From G963667075 sp963667075 (lineage in GTDB: Bacteria > Pseudomonadota > Alphaproteobacteria > Micavibrionales > Micavibrionaceae): a stretch of 64,000 nt of DNA. Positions 25,257 through 34,675 of the stretch are shown here, in pieces. How positions within the stretch are numbered: position 1 is the stretch's first letter; every line of letters starts with the position of its first letter. A program made the translations under genes and the position numbers. The stretch is taken from NCBI GenBank assembly GCA_963667075.1, contig OY762938.1, positions 310,001 to 374,000 on the forward strand, in the 5' to 3' direction. The notes under the pieces were generated by a model. The model worked only from the letters and a program-made list of their open reading frames with translations. It did no database searches and was not told the DNA's origin.

Positions 25257-26177
25257 CTATTCTGCTTTCTCGATTCTCCGCACATCAAGATAGAGCAGGA
25301 TGGGAGATGCCACATATACGGACGAGTACGTACCGATTAAAATACCAAACAGAAGCGCATTCACAAAACCCTGAATTACATTACCACCAAAAATCCAAAG
25401 GGCAACAAGCGCAAGAACCGTGGTCAGTGACGTCATCAAGGTACGAGACAACATCTGGTTGACCGACATATTGAACAGTTCTTTCAAGTGCAGTTTCTTG
25501 TATTTACGCAAATTTTCACGAATACGATCGAAAACAACGACTGTATCGTTAATCGAATACCCAGCAATCATCAAAATAGCCGCCACAGTGGACAGATTAA
25601 ATTCCATCTGCGTGAAAGAGAAGAGCCCCACCGTAGCTATCGCATCGTGCGCAAGAGCCACCACAGCGGCCACCCCAAATTGCCATTCAAAACGAAACCA
25701 GATATAAACAAGAATACCCAGCAACGAGAAAATAATAGCAAAGGCTCCCGCTTCTTTTAGTTCCTCGCCCACTTGAGGCCCCACAAATTCAACACGGCGA
25801 TAATCTATCTGATCTTCTCCGTAAATATTGTTTAGTGTGCTTCTGACTTTATCAATTGCAGCTTTTTGCGCTTCAGCATCACCTTCCTGTTGTGGCATCC
25901 GGATTAGAACATCCGTTTCCTTGCCAAATGTCTGCAGAGAAATAGCGCCAAGGTCCAGATCATTTAATTCAGCCCTTAAGTCCCTTAAGTCCGGTTTCTC
26001 GTTCAGCCCTATTTCAATCGCCGTACCACCCGAAAAATCGATACCAAAATTCAATCCGTTAACCGAAAAAATAGCAATAGATGCCACAAGAATGATTGTA
26101 GAAAGCGCAAAAGCAATAAAGCGTTTGCCGATAAAATCAATATTCGTTTCTTCTGGTATAAGATGTATGCCCTTCAT
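25257..26177 (-). CDS. secF: Protein translocase subunit SecF
   Basis: RND-type membrane subunit of the SecDF complex that uses the proton gradient to complete export through SecYEG. The 306 residues show about six membrane helices. Diagnostic parts are NFGIDFSGGTAIEIGL after the first helix, RVEFVGPQVGEELKE, and the AGYSINDTVVVFDRIREN block in helix 4. It is downstream of secD with 57 bases between. Confidence 0.97.
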   Translation of the reverse strand: MKGIHLIPEETNIDFIGKRFIAFALSTIILVASIAIFSVNGLNFGIDFSGGTAIEIGLNEKPDLRDLRAELNDLDLGAISLQTFGKETDVLIRMPQQEGDAEAQKAAIDKVRSTLNNIYGEDQIDYRRVEFVGPQVGEELKEAGAFAIIFSLLGILVYIWFRFEWQFGVAAVVALAHDAIATVGLFSFTQMEFNLSTVAAILMIAGYSINDTVVVFDRIRENLRKYKKLHLKELFNMSVNQMLSRTLMTSLTTVLALVALWIFGGNVIQGFVNALLFGILIGTYSSVYVASPILLYLDVRRIEKAE

Positions 26178-26234
26178 ACTAACTCTTCTCTCTTATAATT
26201 TTTTTTAAAACCCTTTTAAACAACCAGCTAGCCT

Positions 26235-27785
26235 TTATATCGGCAATGTTGTCGGCCGTTTCTTTTGTACCCACAGCACAACAAAAAGACGCGTCAGCAT
26301 AATGGCGGCGAACAGTGAGGTCATAATACCGATCCCCAAAGTCACAGCAAACCCTTTCACAGGCCCCGTCCCAAAGGAATAAAGAAGAACCGCCGCAATT
26401 AATGTGGTCAGGTTTGAGTCAACGATAGTAGACATCGCACGACTATACCCCGCATCAATTGCCGATAGGACAGACCGCCCGGCACCAAGCTCTTCCCTGA
26501 TCCGTTCAAAGATCAAAACATTGGCATCGACAGCCATACCGATGGTCAACACAATACCGGCAATCCCCGGTAAGGTCAGTGTCGCCTGAAGACCGGACAA
26601 CAGTGCAAAAATCAAGGCCACATTAATGACCAGCGCAAGATTCGCAAAGATTCCAAACAGGCTGTAAGTAAAAGTCATGAAAAAGAATATCAGGACCAGC
26701 CCCACGATACTGGCTATTTTACCGGCCTCTACAGAGTCCGCGCCAAGTGACGGGCCAACAGTACGTTCTTCAACAATTTTCAGTGAAGCCGGCAAGGCAC
26801 CTGCTCTCAGAAGAAGCGCAAGGTCTGAGGCCTCCTGCACTGTAAAGCGGCCGGAAATAACCGCAGATCCACCGCAAATAGCATCCCGTATATTCGGTGC
26901 GCTAATCACCTCATCATCCAGCACAATAGCAAACGGTTTTCCAACATTGTTACGCGTCACATCACAAAACCGACGTGTACCAACACCATTTAAACGAAAG
27001 GACACAACCGGCATACCATCCTGAAGCGTAGTCTGTGCATTCGTTAACATTTCGCCCGTCAGGATCGCACGACGTTTAATCGGCACAGTACGACCAGGCT
27101 CCTCAATCAAAGGTAAATTCCGCGTACCTATCGAACGGCCAGTATCTGTATCAACGAGGTGAAAGCTCAATTTAGCCGTTTTATCCAGCAGCCCAATAAT
27201 TTGTTGAGGATCGTCAATACCAGGCAATTGAAGAAGAATACGATCTTCCCCCTGCCTTTGGATAATCGGCTCTCTCGTGCCTGTTTCGTCCACACGGCGA
27301 CGTACAATTTCAACAGACTGAGACATCGTCTGATCTACCATGCCTTTGAGTGCCTGCTCTGTAAAAGTAACGTCAATCGCCCCATTATCAGAATCGAGCA
27401 CATTTACTTCCGCATTTGCACGACGGATAATTTTTTTAATTTTCTGCGCATCACCTGCGTTTTTAGGTGTCACACGGATCCCATTGGGAATTGTGCCAAC
27501 CTTTTTGTATCCGAGTTTCTCCTTGCGAATGGCATCCCTTGATGACGCTTCCAGATCGTCAATCCGTTCTTTTAAAACCTCGTCAATGGCTACCTGCAAA
27601 AGGAGATGCGCCCCCCCCTGAAGATCAAGGCCAAGATTAACCGTTTTGTGCGGCATAAAAGACGGTAATGTGTTTTCAATCCAGTCTCTGGTTTCGCTTG
27701 AAAGAAGATTAGGGGCACTATAGACAACGCCCCAAACAACAACCAACGCTATAAGAATCATTTTCCAGCGTGCAATATGAACCAT
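26235..27785 (-). CDS. secD: Protein translocase subunit SecD
   Basis: Larger SecDF subunit, 516 residues. It has the first helix, then VNLGLDLQGGAHLLLQV, the periplasmic P1 domain (VEIVRRRVDETGTREP, QRQGEDRILLQLPGI) and the RND helices with GMAVDANVLIFERIREE. It lies between yajC and secF in the conserved order. Confidence 0.97.
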   Translation of the reverse strand: MVHIARWKMILIALVVVWGVVYSAPNLLSSETRDWIENTLPSFMPHKTVNLGLDLQGGAHLLLQVAIDEVLKERIDDLEASSRDAIRKEKLGYKKVGTIPNGIRVTPKNAGDAQKIKKIIRRANAEVNVLDSDNGAIDVTFTEQALKGMVDQTMSQSVEIVRRRVDETGTREPIIQRQGEDRILLQLPGIDDPQQIIGLLDKTAKLSFHLVDTDTGRSIGTRNLPLIEEPGRTVPIKRRAILTGEMLTNAQTTLQDGMPVVSFRLNGVGTRRFCDVTRNNVGKPFAIVLDDEVISAPNIRDAICGGSAVISGRFTVQEASDLALLLRAGALPASLKIVEERTVGPSLGADSVEAGKIASIVGLVLIFFFMTFTYSLFGIFANLALVINVALIFALLSGLQATLTLPGIAGIVLTIGMAVDANVLIFERIREELGAGRSVLSAIDAGYSRAMSTIVDSNLTTLIAAVLLYSFGTGPVKGFAVTLGIGIMTSLFAAIMLTRLFVVLWVQKKRPTTLPI

Positions 27786-27800
27786 TTTTACGTCTTGTCC

Positions 27801-28217
27801 TTACTTTTTCTTGTCTTCTTTTTTGGCGTCTTTTGGTGCCTCTTTTTTAGCATCCCTAGGCGCAGAAGGTTTCTTGGCTATAGCATCTTCATATTTTGAA
27901 GAAACGGCCGAACGAAGTACTTTCACCTTTGTTCCACCACCAATATCCATTTCGACTTCATTATCATCAATTTCTTTTGTGATAACCCCAATCAGGCCGC
28001 CTTGTGTTACAACTTTGGTTCCCTTACCAAGAGCATTAATCATTTCTGCATGCTCTCTATACCGTGCCTGCTGTGGCCTGATCATCAGAAAATAAAATAT
28101 GACAGCGACCACGCAAAGAAGGCCCATCTGTGTCATAAACGTTTCCCCCGCTGTTGGAACAGCAACAGCCGTTTCTTTTACGGTTTCAGCAGCAGCATAA
28201 GCTGTTGATATCAACAT
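27801..28217 (-). CDS. yajC: Preprotein translocase accessory protein YajC
   Basis: Single-span membrane protein that associates with SecDF. The membrane helix and conserved VIFYFLMIRPQQARYREH segment are clear, followed by LGKGTKVVTQGGLIGVI. The tail is lysine-rich (DAKKEAPKDAKKEDKKK). I start it at ATG 28217, which has AGGA upstream; a TTG at 28241 is possible. A pre-helix segment looks like a second N-terminal hydrophobic stretch. 15 bases separate it from secD. Confidence 0.93.
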   Translation of the reverse strand: MLISTAYAAAETVKETAVAVPTAGETFMTQMGLLCVVAVIFYFLMIRPQQARYREHAEMINALGKGTKVVTQGGLIGVITKEIDDNEVEMDIGGGTKVKVLRSAVSSKYEDAIAKKPSAPRDAKKEAPKDAKKEDKKK

Positions 28218-28296
28218 AAGTAACAATCCTCGTCTTAACAAAATTGAGTCTATACGGTATATATACCTGAATGTTAGCGACTATAACTTTTAAAAG

Positions 28297-29340
28297 ATGA
28301 AAGGCAAGCTTCTTAACATGAGAAAGCCTCCTCTACACACATATATTCTCTCTTTCTTTGCCATTTTATGCCTGTTTCTAAACCGGCCTGCGCAGGCCGA
28401 GTTCTTTTCGACACCAACGATAAAAAGAATAACAGCCACCTATATGGTGCCACATAAAGAAAAAGCAAAAAAAGAAGGCGAAGAAGATAAAAATGGAGAG
28501 GACACAGAAAATAACAAGCCACATTCCCGATATGATGTGCTCGCCAGTTGGGAAGTTTCGAATCATCGTGAATGGAAAGCATTTGCCGCCGGCATGAAGA
28601 ACCTGCCCAAAGGCGCCTTCCCGTCTCTTTCAGAGGAAGATATTGAAAAAAAAGATATCATCATGATCAAAGTTGAGACAACAAGCGGCGAATATCTTCA
28701 GGAAATCACGTTTCTTAACGAAACAATCACCGTAAAAGATTCTATTCCAACCCTGAACTTTTTTCATGATAGCAAAAACTTCTACGGTTTTTTGGAAGAC
28801 ACAAGAAAAAAGAAAAGGGCATCAGGTGCCTTGTATGATGTTTGGGAACATGAAAAAGGACTCATTATTGAGCATGATTCTCGTGAAAATCTGCCGGACC
28901 CCGCCTGGTCGGTTACAGATTCCAGAGAGATTGACCACTACCTCTCTTTTACCGAAGACCTGCCTGCACTGGGCTATGATTACACGCTTGAACGCCGCCC
29001 TTTTGAGACAAAAAACAACTATATAATCACCTTTACCCCAAAAGATCAGGACCTGCCGGACAAAATTCTGGCAACACCATCAGAGCTCATCACATTCAAA
29101 GAGCATCACGTCGTGACCCTGTACAGAGACACCGAACATTATTTTGACTTCTTTAGGAAGAAAGCGCTGGAAGTCGCTGAAGAAGAACAAAAAGAGCTAG
29201 AAAGGCGAAAAGAAATTGCCAAAGACAGAGCTGAGAGAAAACGTATTATGGAAGAGCGGATCAGGAAAAAAGAAGAAGAACAAATGAAAGAAGAAGAAGA
29301 AAGAAACAACCGAATCACGCGAAAACCTGTCACCAAATAA
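28297..29340 (+). CDS. Secreted hypothetical protein with a charged C-terminal helix
   Basis: A 347-residue exported protein. The signal peptide runs to RPAQA (residues 1-34; ATG 28318 would give a shorter, equally good one). The body has no family I recognise. The last 60 residues are a highly charged single helix or coiled coil (EEEQKELERRKEIAKDRAER onward). It stands alone on the plus strand between yajC and the convergent DUF3592 gene and has its own terminator. Confidence 0.7.
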   Translation: MKGKLLNMRKPPLHTYILSFFAILCLFLNRPAQAEFFSTPTIKRITATYMVPHKEKAKKEGEEDKNGEDTENNKPHSRYDVLASWEVSNHREWKAFAAGMKNLPKGAFPSLSEEDIEKKDIIMIKVETTSGEYLQEITFLNETITVKDSIPTLNFFHDSKNFYGFLEDTRKKKRASGALYDVWEHEKGLIIEHDSRENLPDPAWSVTDSREIDHYLSFTEDLPALGYDYTLERRPFETKNNYIITFTPKDQDLPDKILATPSELITFKEHHVVTLYRDTEHYFDFFRKKALEVAEEEQKELERRKEIAKDRAERKRIMEERIRKKEEEQMKEEEERNNRITRKPVTK

Positions 29341-29352
29341 CAGGCTCAGCAG

Positions 29353-29383
29353 AAGGCAGCGTCACAAACGCTGCCTTTTTTGT
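29353..29383 (+). terminator. Intrinsic terminator
   Basis: AAGGCAGCG (29353-29361) pairs with CGCTGCCTT (29369-29377) and TTTTT follows. It ends the secreted hypothetical gene and overlaps the last codons of the convergent gene. Confidence 0.85.
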
Positions 29384-30972
29384 ACCCCTCTATACAATTT
29401 TAACGCCCAAAAAAGCATAAGAACACCCACGCCGCCGAGTGCCATTGGAATAATCCAGTTAAAGATCCCCCGGTTGATCCGCGCCGTCGTTTCAGGACGA
29501 TCCGGTGTATAGAGCACCGTTAACCTGTCTCCGATATCCCAGAAAGACGGGTTTGAACCAACACTATCCCTAAAACGATAAGGCTGACCGTTAAAATCTG
29601 TAAAAGCGACAACAGGATAATATGTGTAACGACTTCCCTCACCCGAATTATTATGAACGCTCTCTATGCTTATAACCTCACCGGGAACAGAGACAGAGGT
29701 CTCTAAAAACACGCTCATATCCTTTCCCAAATACCATCCACCCGATAAAAAACCGACAGCAAGCACAAGCACAACAGGCAGCATAAGTGCCGTCTGCTTC
29801 GCCTGTTTTTTTAAAATCTGCTTATATTGCGGCATCGTTAAAAGAGAACCACCAGACAACTCTTCATTCTTTAAGCCTGACAAAAAATCACTTTTCAAGC
29901 TCACAAAAAACGGTGGGCGCGGCCCTTTTTTAAGTTTCTTCTTCAAAGAACGAAACATGTGAAGACAGACAATCGCTATAAATAAAAGAACAAACAGAGA
30001 TGTGGCAAAGCTTGAGAACATCTCTCTTGCCGCCATGCCTAAGAAAAAGAGCCCTGGCACAAAAAAGAAAAGCCCAAAGACAAGCTGCGTATACCCCACA
30101 CCGCGAATAGCATAGGGATTACTTTTTTTGTAAAGAATAGGCAGTCTTTGCCCTATTTCATAATGTATCCAGTTCGCCGACCAAATAAAACGGGTCTGTA
30201 TTTTTTCGCCCCGTGATGATGAAAACTCAAGAAGTGTGTGATACATAGCACCGGATGTATTTTTCTTTCCTTTTTTCACCCCGGTCACAGTGTCTTCCCG
30301 AGAGCCACTATGTTCCGCCAGAAAATAAATGACGCCAACAAGCACAAAGGGAAACAACAAAAAAGCAAGAGGCGGCAAAATATTTCTCCAAAGGCTGCCC
30401 ATCGCCATATAATGTGGATCAGAAGGATCGTAGAGGACAGGCACCTCCTCGCCTATCTCAAAGAATTTACTACCGCTCCCCATGTCACTCTCAACCCTGA
30501 ACGTACGGCCCCTTTCGTCTTGAAAAGAAACAACCGGGAAATAAGACGTACCATCACTATCAGAGCTTATCTTATAATCCACAACCTGCCCCTGTGTCTC
30601 TATACCAATCGCACAGAGGTTAACGTATCTGTATCCCGTATAGAGACCAATCGCGACAAAGATCATCAAAAAACAGGCTATAAAAGCAATCACACAACCT
30701 GACGAGACTTCTTCTTTATCTTTTTTTACCTTATCCTTTTCTACCAGATCCCTTGCTTTAGCAAACGCTTCATCAGGCATTTCATCTGTCATGTCTTCTT
30801 CGCGTTTTGTCTTTGAGTATATGCCGTACACTTTTGCCATGGTACGGATTGCTTTCTTGCGCCAGTGTATAAAATCATACAGCAGACCGCCCCCTATAGC
30901 AGAGAAGACAACACCTAAAATCAAAAGGCCTGTGAGATTCCACGCTTCAAAAGCACTAAATACAAAATCCAT
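29362..30972 (-). CDS. Membrane protein with three DUF3592-like units
   Basis: A 536-residue inner-membrane protein with about eight hydrophobic segments. Three DUF3592-type soluble units lie between helices: ETQGQVVDYKISSDSDGTSY with GEEVPVLYDPSDPHY; a middle unit with GQRLPILYKKSNPYAI; and PGEVISIESVHNNSGEGSRY with GDRLTVLYTPDRPE. Single-unit DUF3592 proteins are common; three in one chain is unusual. Start at ATG 30972, with GGGAG eight bases upstream. Function is unknown for the family. Confidence 0.8.
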   Translation of the reverse strand: MDFVFSAFEAWNLTGLLILGVVFSAIGGGLLYDFIHWRKKAIRTMAKVYGIYSKTKREEDMTDEMPDEAFAKARDLVEKDKVKKDKEEVSSGCVIAFIACFLMIFVAIGLYTGYRYVNLCAIGIETQGQVVDYKISSDSDGTSYFPVVSFQDERGRTFRVESDMGSGSKFFEIGEEVPVLYDPSDPHYMAMGSLWRNILPPLAFLLFPFVLVGVIYFLAEHSGSREDTVTGVKKGKKNTSGAMYHTLLEFSSSRGEKIQTRFIWSANWIHYEIGQRLPILYKKSNPYAIRGVGYTQLVFGLFFFVPGLFFLGMAAREMFSSFATSLFVLLFIAIVCLHMFRSLKKKLKKGPRPPFFVSLKSDFLSGLKNEELSGGSLLTMPQYKQILKKQAKQTALMLPVVLVLAVGFLSGGWYLGKDMSVFLETSVSVPGEVISIESVHNNSGEGSRYTYYPVVAFTDFNGQPYRFRDSVGSNPSFWDIGDRLTVLYTPDRPETTARINRGIFNWIIPMALGGVGVLMLFWALKLYRGVQKRQRL

Positions 30973-30999
30973 TTTTGGAGCTCCCATATAATTATTTGA

Positions 31000-31965
31000 T
31001 TAAAGATAAGAGGACGGATTTAGAGCCTTTGATCCTTTTCTGACCTCAAAATGAAGCTGCGCTGTATCAACAGAACCTGTACTGCCCACCGTTCCTAGAG
31101 ATTCTCCTCTTTTTAGAACCTGCCCTTTTTTAATCATCACACGATCCAGATGCGCATAAGCGGTCATCATCTGCCCCTCATGACGCACGAGCACCAGATT
31201 CCCATACCCCTCCAGCTCATTCCCTGTATAAACGACGACACCGTTTTCAGCCGCTCTCACAGGTGCACCGCGGGGGGCTTTTATATTAATCCCGTCATTA
31301 TGAAGCCCGTCTTTTTTAGGGCCGTAAGACGATATAACATTTCCCGTCACCGGTTTCATAAACTTGCCACTCCCTGAAGAACGCTTGGGCACATGCTGGA
31401 TGGCAATCTTTTGTGACTGTTTTTTAGCGGGTTTTGGCGCGGTTTTTGTTTGCACAGAGACAGGCTCCGGTTTGTGCCCCGGTTTAGAAACCGACGATTC
31501 CGTCTCTCTTCCCGGAGACGGCAATCGCAAAATCTGTCCTTCATTAACACGGTAAGGCGAGTCCAGATGATTAAGCCCTGCCACTTGTGACATCTCAACA
31601 GAGAACAAACGGGAGACTTTATAAAGTGTATCCCCCGCTTTTACCTTGTATTCACGTGGCGGCGGTAATTTTAAACGCCGGCCAACATCAAGCATATAAG
31701 GCGGGCTTAACTGATTAACATCCATAATATCGCGCATTGGCAGATTATAACGCTGCGAAATACGCCACAGAGTTTCCCCTTCCGATACGGTATGAAGACC
31801 TGCACTCCCAGCCCCTTTTCCGTTACCATACATCACGACAGGCGCCCGATTCTTAACGCCGCAGGATGACAGCGACAAACACAGCAGCATGCATACCGCC
31901 AATGTTTTAACCGGCCATTTCCTGTAGGTAATCTGCAGATCTGTAACTTTTTTCTTCTGGTACAT
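31000..31965 (-). CDS. LysM and M23 peptidase lipoprotein (NlpD/EnvC-like)
   Basis: A cell-wall lipoprotein of 321 residues. The lipobox is LSLSSCG. Two LysM domains follow (HTVSEGETLWRISQRYNLPM and YKVKAGDTLYKVSRLFSVEM), a Pro/Lys-rich linker, then an M23 LytM-like domain (VISSYGPKKDGLHNDGINIK ... GYGNLVLVRHEG ... LHFEVRKG). The metal motif HxxxD reads HNDGI where Gly-containing degenerate forms activate amidases rather than cut. The start lies inside pcm; ATG 31965 is my choice, but no ribosome site decides it. Confidence 0.9.
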   Translation of the reverse strand: MYQKKKVTDLQITYRKWPVKTLAVCMLLCLSLSSCGVKNRAPVVMYGNGKGAGSAGLHTVSEGETLWRISQRYNLPMRDIMDVNQLSPPYMLDVGRRLKLPPPREYKVKAGDTLYKVSRLFSVEMSQVAGLNHLDSPYRVNEGQILRLPSPGRETESSVSKPGHKPEPVSVQTKTAPKPAKKQSQKIAIQHVPKRSSGSGKFMKPVTGNVISSYGPKKDGLHNDGINIKAPRGAPVRAAENGVVVYTGNELEGYGNLVLVRHEGQMMTAYAHLDRVMIKKGQVLKRGESLGTVGSTGSVDTAQLHFEVRKGSKALNPSSYL

Positions 31966-32593
31966 CGGGCAACAACGGAACAAAACGGACGGGAAGAATA
32001 TCCCTGATAGCAAAAAGATCTTCACCCTCTTTCTTATAACGGCGAAGCACCTGTGAAATTTTATCTCCAACAGGCACAACCATTATACCACCAATTTTCA
32101 ATTGGTCGAGTAAAGCTTGCGGTGGTTTTTCAAACGCAGCCGCTGTCACAATAATCCGGTCAAACGGTGCCTGTTGTGGCCAGCCTTTCATACCGTCTGC
32201 GACAATGGCTGTAATATTCCGCAAGCACATATTTTCAAAATGCGCCAAAGCACTGTCCAGTAATGGTCCATGGCGCTCAATCGTATAGACACGGCGGCAT
32301 AGTTTGGACAGGATGGAGGCCTGATACCCTGACCCTGTCCCTATTTCCAAAACTTTCAGGCGATCATTCAGCTCCAGTGCCTGTGTCATAATCGCGACAA
32401 CCGTCGGCTGACTGATCGTCTGCCCAAGGCCGATAGGCAACGCCGTATCTTCATAAGCCTGATCCGCCATCACGTCGGGCACAAATTCTTCACGCGGCAC
32501 ACGCTCAATCGCGCTCAACACATCCGTATCCGTCACCCCCATCGTGCGGAGATGCATAATCAGCCTGATTTTTCGTGTATTATGTATGTTCAT
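31907..32593 (-). CDS. pcm: Protein-L-isoaspartate O-methyltransferase
   Basis: Repair enzyme that methylates isoaspartyl residues in damaged proteins, 228 residues. VPREEFVP, ALPIGLGQTISQPTVVAIMT, the SAM loop VLEIGTGSGYQASIL and GGIMVVPVG are the family motifs. Its end overlaps the start of the LysM/M23 gene. In related genomes surE usually lies just upstream; here two SPFH genes do. Confidence 0.96.
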   Translation of the reverse strand: MNIHNTRKIRLIMHLRTMGVTDTDVLSAIERVPREEFVPDVMADQAYEDTALPIGLGQTISQPTVVAIMTQALELNDRLKVLEIGTGSGYQASILSKLCRRVYTIERHGPLLDSALAHFENMCLRNITAIVADGMKGWPQQAPFDRIIVTAAAFEKPPQALLDQLKIGGIMVVPVGDKISQVLRRYKKEGEDLFAIRDILPVRFVPLLPDVPEEKSYRSADYLQEMAG

Positions 32594-32657
32594 TATTTTC
32601 TGGAAAAGTTATACGAATCACTCCGAACAGTATGCCTTTTCTATAAAAGAACACAAA

Positions 32658-32685
32658 ACAAAAAAAGGCCGGACAATCCGGCCTT
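32658..32685 (-). terminator. Terminator after the first SPFH gene
   Basis: On the minus strand GGCCGGA, loop TTG, TCCGGCC is followed by a run of seven T. The core is the same as that found after the second SPFH gene at 33730-33745. Confidence 0.9.
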
Positions 32686-32713
32686 GATTAAAATGCATTA
32701 TCATAGACACATA

Positions 32714-33610
32714 CTACTGTACAGTCGGAACCTGCTGAACAGGCACAGCCCCAACACCTGTACCAGGAACAGGACCGGGCACAAATTCTCTACCAATCGC
32801 ATCATTGTCACGCATAAGCTGCAAGTAATAAGCCTGAATGAGCTGTCCTTCAGGCACACCCGCTTTACGAAGCTCTTCTAAAGCTTTTGCCGTCACAGCG
32901 GCCTGCTTTTGTGTAATCGCAACAGACTTATCAGCAACATCACCTTGCACTTCCAAAAGTTTTAGCTTACGTTCTTCGGACACAATTTTTTCCAAATCGG
33001 CATTTGCTTTAGCCGACAATCCCATACCAGAGGGTAAAACATCGTCCACGACAATATAGTCATGACCTTTTTCCGTTAATATTTCCTGAAGACGTCGAGC
33101 AACTTTCTTGCCCAGGGCCGTAATATCTTTATCAATTTCAGACGTTCCCACCCCTTTATACACATCAATAGCGGCCGGCACTGTATATTTTCCGATATAA
33201 GCTTTCAGACCCTCTATGCTGTCTGTCTCCCATTTTGTGTAGATACGACCAAAATCTGGCACATTGTTATCGACATGGAACATTACCTCAAAATTACCAT
33301 AGATACGCGCTTTTTCTTTTGTACGAATTGTTACATCATCTGCCTCTGTCGCACCAACCGTTGTAGTTTGGACAAATTTAGGAAACTCAATATATTTCAC
33401 ATGTGGAAGGTTTGCGTCCCACTTTACACCAGTAGAGACATGATCATCCACAAGCTTACCTCGAACAACTTTCAAAGCAGCTTCTCTGTCTGTAACCCTT
33501 GGAGAAAAGGCATACCACAGACCTCCTCCAAAAACAGCTGCCGCAGTAAAAGTTGCTGTTAATTTTAGGGCTCCACTTATAAAGTCACCGGCCCAATCAT
33601 ATCTACGCAT
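32714..33610 (-). CDS. SPFH/Band 7 (prohibitin-like) protein, copy A
   Basis: A 298-residue membrane-anchored SPFH protein. One N-terminal hydrophobic segment (TATFTAAAVFGGGLWYAF) is followed by the SPFH domain (KVVRGKLVDDHVSTGVKWD, VTIRTKEKARIYGNFEVMFH, AYIGKYTVPAAIDVYKG). A helical stretch SEERKLKLLEVQGDVADKSV precedes a Pro/Gly/Val-rich tail. SPFH proteins build ring or cage scaffolds in membranes and often control proteases. It is a close paralog of the next gene upstream, with matching segments over nearly the whole length. Confidence 0.88.
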   Translation of the reverse strand: MRRYDWAGDFISGALKLTATFTAAAVFGGGLWYAFSPRVTDREAALKVVRGKLVDDHVSTGVKWDANLPHVKYIEFPKFVQTTTVGATEADDVTIRTKEKARIYGNFEVMFHVDNNVPDFGRIYTKWETDSIEGLKAYIGKYTVPAAIDVYKGVGTSEIDKDITALGKKVARRLQEILTEKGHDYIVVDDVLPSGMGLSAKANADLEKIVSEERKLKLLEVQGDVADKSVAITQKQAAVTAKALEELRKAGVPEGQLIQAYYLQLMRDNDAIGREFVPGPVPGTGVGAVPVQQVPTVQ

Positions 33611-33723
33611 TTCATATACTCCTGTTCAAAAACTATAAAAATCAAAGATCATTTATCATAAAATAACCCTGAAAAGCAATGGGCTTTATGAAAATTTACA
33701 CAGTCTTACTATAGGACGCTTTC

Positions 33724-33750
33724 GCAAAAGGCCGGACAATCCGGCTTTTT
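33724..33750 (-). terminator. Terminator after the second SPFH gene
   Basis: GCCGGA, loop CAA, TCCGGC, flanked by A and T runs, lies just past the end of copy B. It repeats the core of the terminator after copy A, and can act on both strands. Confidence 0.75.
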
Positions 33751-33758
33751 GGGAAAGA

Positions 33759-34646
33759 TTATTTAAGGCCTCTTACGACCGGGACGGCCCCTACGCCTGT
33801 GCCGGGGACTGGGCCGGGGACGAGTTGGCGGCCTATACTGTCTGAATCGCGCATAAGCTGGAGGTAGTAAGCTTGAATCAATTGTTCTTTTGGCACACCG
33901 GCCTCGCGAAGCTTTTCAAGGGCTTTTGCGGTAACGGCGGCCTGTTTTTCTGTAATTGCTACAGACTGATCCGCAACCTGTCCCTGTACTTTGAGCAGAT
34001 CGAGTTTGCGCTCTTCTGACACAATGGCTTCCAAATCTGCGTTTGCTTTGCCTGAAAGACCGACACCGGATGGCAGCACATCATCTACTTTGATATATTC
34101 GTGCCCTCTGTCAGCAAGGATTTGCTCCAGACGAACGGCGATACGCTTTCCAAGCTCTGTCACATTGTCATTAATCTTTGAGGTTTCAACGGTTTTATAC
34201 ACATCAATCGCCGCCGGCACCGTATATTTTGCAATATAGGCTGTCAGATCGTATATATCGTCGGTTTTCCATTTTGTATAGATACGGCCAAAATCCTCCA
34301 CACTATTATCAACGTGATACATCACTTCGAAATTGCCGTAGATTCTGGCTTTTTCTTTTGTCCTTATGGTGACTTCGTCCCGTTCCGTGGCCCCTACCGT
34401 AATTTTCTGAACAAATTTTGGTAGCTGGATGTACTGAACATGCGGAAACAAAGCATCCCACTTCACCCCCGTTGATACCTGATCATCCACGAGTTTTCCC
34501 CGCACCACTTTCAAAGCCGCTTCCCTGTCCGTCACACGAGGCGATACAGCGTACCAGAGAATCAAAAAGAACAAGCCGACAGAGGCCAGCGTAATAAACG
34601 CACCTGTTTTAGCCGATGAAAAGCCCTTACTTCTTTTTCCTGACAT
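33759..34646 (-). CDS. SPFH/Band 7 (prohibitin-like) protein, copy B
   Basis: A 295-residue paralog of copy A. It shares SPRVTDREAALKVVRGKLVD, TIRTKEKARIYGNFEVM, KYTVPAAIDVYK, the DVLPSG.GLS.KANADLE segment and the EQLIQAYYLQLMRDSDSIGR block. The N-terminal anchor differs (GAFITLASVGLFFLILWYAV), as do the extreme ends. It lies between serS and copy A on the same strand. The two may form hetero-oligomers, as HflK/HflC and prohibitins do; this is inference. Confidence 0.88.
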   Translation of the reverse strand: MSGKRSKGFSSAKTGAFITLASVGLFFLILWYAVSPRVTDREAALKVVRGKLVDDQVSTGVKWDALFPHVQYIQLPKFVQKITVGATERDEVTIRTKEKARIYGNFEVMYHVDNSVEDFGRIYTKWKTDDIYDLTAYIAKYTVPAAIDVYKTVETSKINDNVTELGKRIAVRLEQILADRGHEYIKVDDVLPSGVGLSGKANADLEAIVSEERKLDLLKVQGQVADQSVAITEKQAAVTAKALEKLREAGVPKEQLIQAYYLQLMRDSDSIGRQLVPGPVPGTGVGAVPVVRGLK

Positions 34647-34675
34647 TTACATATTCTCCTTTTTAAAGACAGTTT

